From JAVKSM01 sp039583705 (lineage in GTDB: Bacteria > Actinomycetota > Actinomycetes > Mycobacteriales > Pseudonocardiaceae), in the NCBI GenBank assembly GCA_039583705.1, contig JAVKSM010000034.1:1-25473 (forward strand): a stretch of DNA of 25,473 bases. Direction: 5' to 3'. Positions 22,901 through 25,473 of the stretch are shown in pieces (position 1 is the first letter of the stretch; each line of letters opens with the position of its first letter). The notes under the pieces are model-generated. The model did not search any database. It saw only the letters and a list, made by a program, of their open reading frames with translations, and had not been told where the DNA came from. The position numbers were made by a program, and so were the translations under genes.

Positions 22901-24482
22901 CTCGCTGATGCGCTGCGTGGACCGGCTGGCCGCCGAGATCGCCAACCACACCGCACGGCGCGCCGCCGCGGTGTTGGACCGCCTCGCGGCCGAGGGGGCG
23001 CTGTCGGGGCGGGACCGGGTGGCGCTGGCCGTCGACGAGCACTACCCCAGCCTGCTGGCGCGGCTGCGCACCGCCGAACTCACCGGCCACCACCTCGACA
23101 CGGTGCTCACCGACGCCGTCGGGCAGCGCGACTTCCACCAAGCTCGTTCCATAGCGGATGTGCTGCACGGGCGCATCGGCCGCGCCCTACCCGGTTACCT
23201 CACACCCCGGCTCAGCCGGTTCGCCGACCTGCTCCCGCCCGGGGAGCTGCCCGAGCCGCTCGCCACCCGCTGGCGCCACTTGGCGGCGGCGGCGGAGGCG
23301 CGCCGCGTGGAGCTGGGTCGGCGCCTCGCCGAGCGGCCGCCGGGGTGGGCGTGGGACGCGTTGGGTCCCGTCCCCGAGAAAGAGAACGTGGTGCAGCGGG
23401 CGGTGTGGGAACACAAGGCGGGGTGGGCCGCCGCGTACGGCGAACTCGTCGGCCACCGCGACCCCGACACCAACCCGCTGGCAACGGTCCCGCCGAGGCG
23501 GGAGGCGGAGAAGATGGCCGTCTGGCGCACCGCCCGCGCCGCCCTCAATCTGCGCGACGCGAACACCCCCAACCCCGCCACCGAGTTGTCGGTGGGGGTG
23601 TTGCGGGCGCGGTATCGGGCCGGGGAGCGGGCGCGGGACGCCGCGCCGCGCTACGTCACCGACGACGAACTCGCCGCCACCGCCCAGGAACTGCACGCCC
23701 GCCAAGCCGACGCCGTGCTGTGGGCCAGCCGCGCCGCCGCCACCACCAACCCGCGCGAACGCGACCAGCACACCGCGGCCGCCGAGCAAGCCCGCCGCCG
23801 CCTCGAAGAGGTCGAGCAGGTCCACCGGATACTGAGCGAGATGGCCGACGCGCGGGCTGAGTGGGTCATCCACCACGCCCACACCCTCGAACAAGCCGCG
23901 CTCGCCAGAACGGCGCTCGCCGACCTCGGCATCGACCCCGACGACCCCGAGACACAGACCAGCGCCGCCGGCTGGCTCAGCGACCAGCACCAGCGCCGGG
24001 CGGACACGGCGCGGCACGCCACGCGGAATCACGCTCACCGACGCCGGGTCGCCGACGAGCACGATCTCGCTGATGGCAGCGACGAGCGGGCCGCCCGCGC
24101 GGCTGGTTCAGGGAACCCACCGTCGGTGACCAGCGATTCTGCTTCCGACCGGCCGCCGCGCGCCGTCGAAGCGACGGCGGTTGACCCAGCCGACGGGCCG
24201 ACCCGGCATCCCAGCGAGGACCGCGACCACCGGCGCCAACACCGCCGGGTACCCAGCATCGGCGAGCTGGCCGCCGACCTGGGCCGCGCCCGCACCGCCC
24301 GCGAGCAGCTCGTCGAGCGCCGCCGCGCCGACGCCGCCCGCCACGCCGAAGCGGCGTGGGACAGCGAGGCGGCGTGGGAGCGCTCCTCCCATTACCAGAT
24401 CGACGAGGATGAGCGCGTCGGCGAGCACGAGCTGGCCGCTGACGATGGCGATCACCGGGTCGCCGAGGTGGGCTCGTCGTAA
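19959..24482 (+). CDS. MobF/TrwC-type conjugative relaxase with RecD-like helicase
   Basis: About 1507 residues; GTG 19959 is chosen for the family N-terminus LRIKSGHDTRYLTDEVAAGR and a GGGGG run 6 bases upstream (GTG 19956 also possible). The catalytic tyrosine pair is in REGYYTD (about 24-25). SFYDFTFSASKTVSMLWAAC and the metal-binding histidines in NHDPHLHVHIAVDNL (about 229-238) complete the TrwC relaxase domain. The helicase part has APAGTGKSF (Walker A, near 566), VVVDEAGM (near 646), LLLVGDPKQLGAV (near 675) and STVHAAEGRTVD (near 884). A long helical C-terminus with Ala/Arg/Glu-rich coiled-coil segments and an acidic tail follows. The protein nicks oriT, stays covalently bound to the 5' end and unwinds the strand for transfer. 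It is last in the plus-strand operon and is followed by a terminator. Confidence 0.93.
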   Translation: MLRIKSGHDTRYLTDEVAAGREGYYTDAVVLTGEPPGRWYGRAAKNLGLVGEVDADLLEAMYRWRADPRDPAAHSSDKQRWRQAARLGPAPRCYRSAEDLYEEAVARHPDAGPELREQLRVEAERRAHQAVSFYDFTFSASKTVSMLWAACAGTAEQARVAGNLQEAEVWGWRAGQVEAALMTGARAVVDYTEQVGCYARVGHHGGGAGRWVKGQGLVAAMFLQHDSRNHDPHLHVHIAVDNLVQRPDGAWVALDGKTVHHARGAIAAVGERACEADLFRRLGVVVTTRPDGKAREVLGASTELADAFSSRDRDIEAYMARAVARFVAVRGREPTGREREEMHERAFLATRPPKSHEGLTRAEQLKGWDAQARTVRPDGLVGEARAVFALAAREHAADEWSPEDVIDRALASVAGKHAKWTRWQLLREVSDALPGHLDLPNGDQLPKLLDALTGAALVRAVQLTPQEATDDLSPELLREDGASVYAKPGGTYYATREQLAAEDTLRHAATAGRGAVALSLEQANTVLANYAQAGRELGADQAAALRGALTSGAFLEVVCAPAGTGKSFTVAALADAWRQLVGHQVFGLAPSQAAAGVLEGLAADGLRAANVKRWLDTQTRLDTGGRVIQPGDEALRLHCGDLVVVDEAGMAATEHLLQVHQRCEAAGAKLLLVGDPKQLGAVGPEGALADLAQRAVRYDLVEVRRFTETWEGPASLALRDGDTDVVGEYDRRGRLVDGGTPEEALRAAGRAWLADTLAGLDSLLLVGSNEDADRIAAALRQDLVAHGRVQPGGVWLASHGTYVGVGDVVAARRNAWHLAGYQGNGYVPVNRETYRVLATGDDGGLVVARVIGRDPHTRAELCADPIRLPGSYVGEHIALAYASTVHAAEGRTVDTGYPVIGSHTDLHSLYPALTRGRDGNRAYVITRTLSTDQQTGERQDLEPTTARALVASILEAADAETAVERELSARSYEEHAAEQAASLMRCVDRLAAEIANHTARRAAAVLDRLAAEGALSGRDRVALAVDEHYPSLLARLRTAELTGHHLDTVLTDAVGQRDFHQARSIADVLHGRIGRALPGYLTPRLSRFADLLPPGELPEPLATRWRHLAAAAEARRVELGRRLAERPPGWAWDALGPVPEKENVVQRAVWEHKAGWAAAYGELVGHRDPDTNPLATVPPRREAEKMAVWRTARAALNLRDANTPNPATELSVGVLRARYRAGERARDAAPRYVTDDELAATAQELHARQADAVLWASRAAATTNPRERDQHTAAAEQARRRLEEVEQVHRILSEMADARAEWVIHHAHTLEQAALARTALADLGIDPDDPETQTSAAGWLSDQHQRRADTARHATRNHAHRRRVADEHDLADGSDERAARAAGSGNPPSVTSDSASDRPPRAVEATAVDPADGPTRHPSEDRDHRRQHRRVPSIGELAADLGRARTAREQLVERRRADAARHAEAAWDSEAAWERSSHYQIDEDERVGEHELAADDGDHRVAEVGSS

Positions 24483-24593
24483 CCACCGAAACCACAGACA
24501 GAACAGCAACCCTGGTTGACCATGTGGACGTGGTCCTCATGGTGGCCGACGGGTTGGCGCCCATTCAGCGGCGCGGGCCAAGAACACAAGCGG

Positions 24594-24623
24594 AGCGCCC
24601 CTTGCGGGGCGCGCTGTGTTTTT
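24594..24623 (+). terminator. Intrinsic terminator after the relaxase gene
   Basis: GCGCCCC at 24595-24601 pairs with GGGGCGC at 24606-24612 across a TTGC-type loop, and a T5 run lies at 24619-24623. The hairpin lies 110 bases after the relaxase stop on the same strand. It could also be the 5' boundary of the structured element beginning at 24625. Confidence 0.65.
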
Positions 24624-24624
24624 G

Positions 24625-24845
24625 GTGGTGTGCCGGTTCCCGGACGCTGCACCGGCCGTCCCTCAGCATCAAGGCCCCCCGGGCTGATCTTTTGCCCCCC
24701 GTGCCGGGGGCCGCGCCCTGCGGGCGCTGCACAACATCAGCCCGGGAAACCTTGACCCTGAGCCTCCACGGCCGGCGCGGGCGCGGCCCTTAAGCGGCAG
24801 CCCCCACCGGGGGGCCGCCGCTCTCTCCGGGAACCGGCACACCAC
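24625..24845. ncRNA. Large nested multi-branched inverted-repeat structure (candidate ncRNA, oriT or origin)
   Basis: Seven complementary arms are nested consistently. A 19-bp perfect outer stem pairs 24625-24643 (GTGGTGTGCCGGTTCCCGG) with 24827-24845. Inside it, CCGGCCGT 24652-24659 pairs with 24768-24775. CTCAG 24662-24666 pairs with 24758-24762, and TCAAGG 24669-24674 with 24750-24755. CCCGGGCTGAT 24678-24688 pairs with 24736-24746. That last stem encloses two hairpins, GCCCCC/GGGGGC (24694-24711) and GCGCCC/GGGCGC (24713-24727). A side hairpin at 24793-24822 has 12 of 13 pairs. No credible coding frame spans the region. It lies between convergent genes. Whether it works as RNA or as single-stranded DNA cannot be told from sequence; the strand is therefore left open. 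Confidence 0.6.
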
Positions 24846-24848
24846 ACC

Positions 24849-24862
24849 ACCGCCGCGGCGGT
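24849..24862. terminator. 14-bp palindrome, possible terminator for the leftward gene
   Basis: ACCGCCGCGGCGGT is a perfect palindrome lying 22 bases beyond the stop codon of the minus-strand gene at 24885. It may terminate leftward transcription or be the boundary of the structured element. There is no U-tract on either strand. Confidence 0.3.
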
Positions 24863-24884
24863 CAGGGGGGATTGTCCGGGACTG

Positions 24885-25370
24885 TTAGGGGTGGGGGTTG
24901 AGGAAGGTTCCGAGGAGCTGGCTGAGGAGTTTGCTGAGCGCCGAGTCGGACAGTCCTGTGGTGTGGAAGCGGAACCTCCAGCCGTGTCCTGGTTCGTGGG
25001 CCAGTTCGATGTCGGCGCGGAACGCGAGCAGCACCAGCGCCCCGGTGCCCAGCAGCAGCGTGGGGTCGCGTTCGACGCTCGGCGCGATGCCCATGGCGTG
25101 CTCGATCAGCCCCCGGGTGGTCTCGTCGCGGTCGGCGAGGTGGGTCAGGGCGGTGCGGGCGAGGTCGCCGCGGGTGGCGCCGGGCTGCGGAGAAACGCTC
25201 GCGGTGATCTCGGGTTGGTGCAGCGCTTCGCGCAGGTGGGCCTGCTGCTCGGCCTGGGTGAACGGGTCAACGCTCAGCCCGTGGCGGTGCAGCACCAGCG
25301 CCAGCGTCCGCACCGCCTGCTCCTCCGAGAGCGCGGCAACCCGGTCGACGATCGGAAGGCGACCGCTCAC
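24885..25370 (-). CDS. Hypothetical element-borne protein
   Basis: 161 residues from GTG 25370, with an AGAGGGGG tract about 13 bases upstream. The N-terminal half is helical (IVDRVAALSEEQAVRTLALV, LREALHQPEITASVSPQPGA). The second half contains EHAMGIAPSVERDPTLLLGT, GALVLLAFRADIELAHEPGH and WRFRFHTTGLSDSALSKLLS, ending LLGTFLNPHP. The hydrophobic run GALVLLAF is short for a membrane span. I do not recognise a family. The start overlaps the stop of the upstream gene (GTGA), so the pair is an operon running leftward, convergent with the relaxase gene. Confidence 0.7.
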   Translation of the reverse strand: MSGRLPIVDRVAALSEEQAVRTLALVLHRHGLSVDPFTQAEQQAHLREALHQPEITASVSPQPGATRGDLARTALTHLADRDETTRGLIEHAMGIAPSVERDPTLLLGTGALVLLAFRADIELAHEPGHGWRFRFHTTGLSDSALSKLLSQLLGTFLNPHP

Positions 25371-25473
25371 GACTGCGTCACCCCCTCTCCATGGGAGTCG
25401 GTGTCGGTGGTGGTGAGGGTGCGCCAGGCGTCGGGGTCGACAGTGGTGGTGGTGTCGGTGAGCAGGTCCAGGG
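25367..25473 (-). CDS. C-terminal end of a hypothetical protein, cut by window edge
   Basis: The minus strand from the window end reads LDLLTDTTTTVDPDAWRTLT and TTDTDSHGEGVTQS, then TGA at 25367-25369. That stop overlaps the GTG of the downstream gene in the classic GTGA arrangement, which supports this frame over the two others. Only 34 residues are visible, acidic and Thr-rich. No family can be assigned. Confidence 0.55.
   Translation of the reverse strand, partial: LDLLTDTTTTVDPDAWRTLTTTDTDSHGEGVTQS

Larger units (their letters stand above)
9636..25473. mobile_element. Serine-integrase integrative element inserted in comM (right end outside window)
   Basis: The element begins at the comM junction and carries a large serine recombinase, regulators (GntR, XRE), DUF2637, HNH and a MobF relaxase. 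That set fits an integrative mobilizable or conjugative element. The 3' end of comM and the normally adjacent dprA do not appear up to 25473, so the right junction is not reached. No type IV secretion or TraB/FtsK translocase gene is seen. A minus-strand block at 12.9-14.8 kb has visibly lower G+C than both sides and is likely cargo. Confidence 0.72.

Noticed and set aside
24516..24793. Short plus-strand open frames through the structured region
   Set aside because: They cross the terminator and the stem arms, have Pro/Gly/Arg-rich sequence and no ribosome-binding site, so the pairing explains the region better.

Overview
The window is uniformly GC-rich with GTG starts and overlapping stop/start codons. 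It carries the rpsP-KH-rimM-trmD-rplS-lepB-rnhB-DUF2469-yraN-comM gene order typical of actinomycetes. The DUF2637/SpdB-like, MobF relaxase and NUMOD4-HNH accessory genes suggest an actinomycete near Pseudonocardiales. That placement is inference from gene content, not a phylogenetic result.

Layout. (1) 1-1200, minus strand: decayed remnants of mobile-element genes (a DUF2637-like membrane protein with frameshifts, and a fragment related to the gene at 19.4 kb). (2) 1228-9650, plus strand: host backbone. It holds a hopene-associated glycosyltransferase, then the ribosomal protein, rRNA and tRNA maturation block, the signal peptidase, RNase HII, DUF2469, a YraN nuclease-fold protein with an N-terminal nine-copy Ala-Ser-Thr repeat, and ComM. 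(3) comM is broken twice: a one-base frameshift near 8699, and loss of its 3' end where a serine-integrase element begins at about 9650. The integrase gene starts 3 bp after the new stop codon, so this is the left junction. The missing comM 3' end and the usual dprA are not seen before the window ends, so the element probably runs past 25473.

(4) 9669-14870: integrase, a frameshifted membrane protein with a golvesin-like C-terminal domain, a 103-bp MITE-like element, and relic pieces of an integrase and a DUF2637 gene. A minus-strand, visibly lower-GC cargo set follows: a secreted four-cysteine protein and an overlapping GntR regulator/NTF2-like pair. (5) 14898-24482, plus strand: a tightly packed element backbone with two small unknown proteins, an XRE regulator with a possible degenerate Nudix-like C-terminus, DUF2637, an element-associated unknown, a NUMOD4-HNH protein, a broken small gene, a repeat-rich AT-richer patch, and a 1507-residue TrwC-type relaxase/RecD-like helicase. 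(6) 24483-24884: a convergent intergenic region. It holds a terminator hairpin and then a roughly 220-base nested, multi-branched inverted-repeat structure. (7) 24885-25473: two overlapping minus-strand unknowns, the second cut by the window edge.

Taken together, the element looks like an integrative mobilizable or conjugative element that uses a serine integrase for chromosomal integration and a MobF relaxase for single-strand DNA processing. No type IV secretion or TraB/FtsK-like translocase gene is visible here. The strongest candidate for something undescribed is the nested structured element at 24625-24845, which could be a large non-coding RNA or a single-stranded DNA structure serving as oriT or a replication origin.
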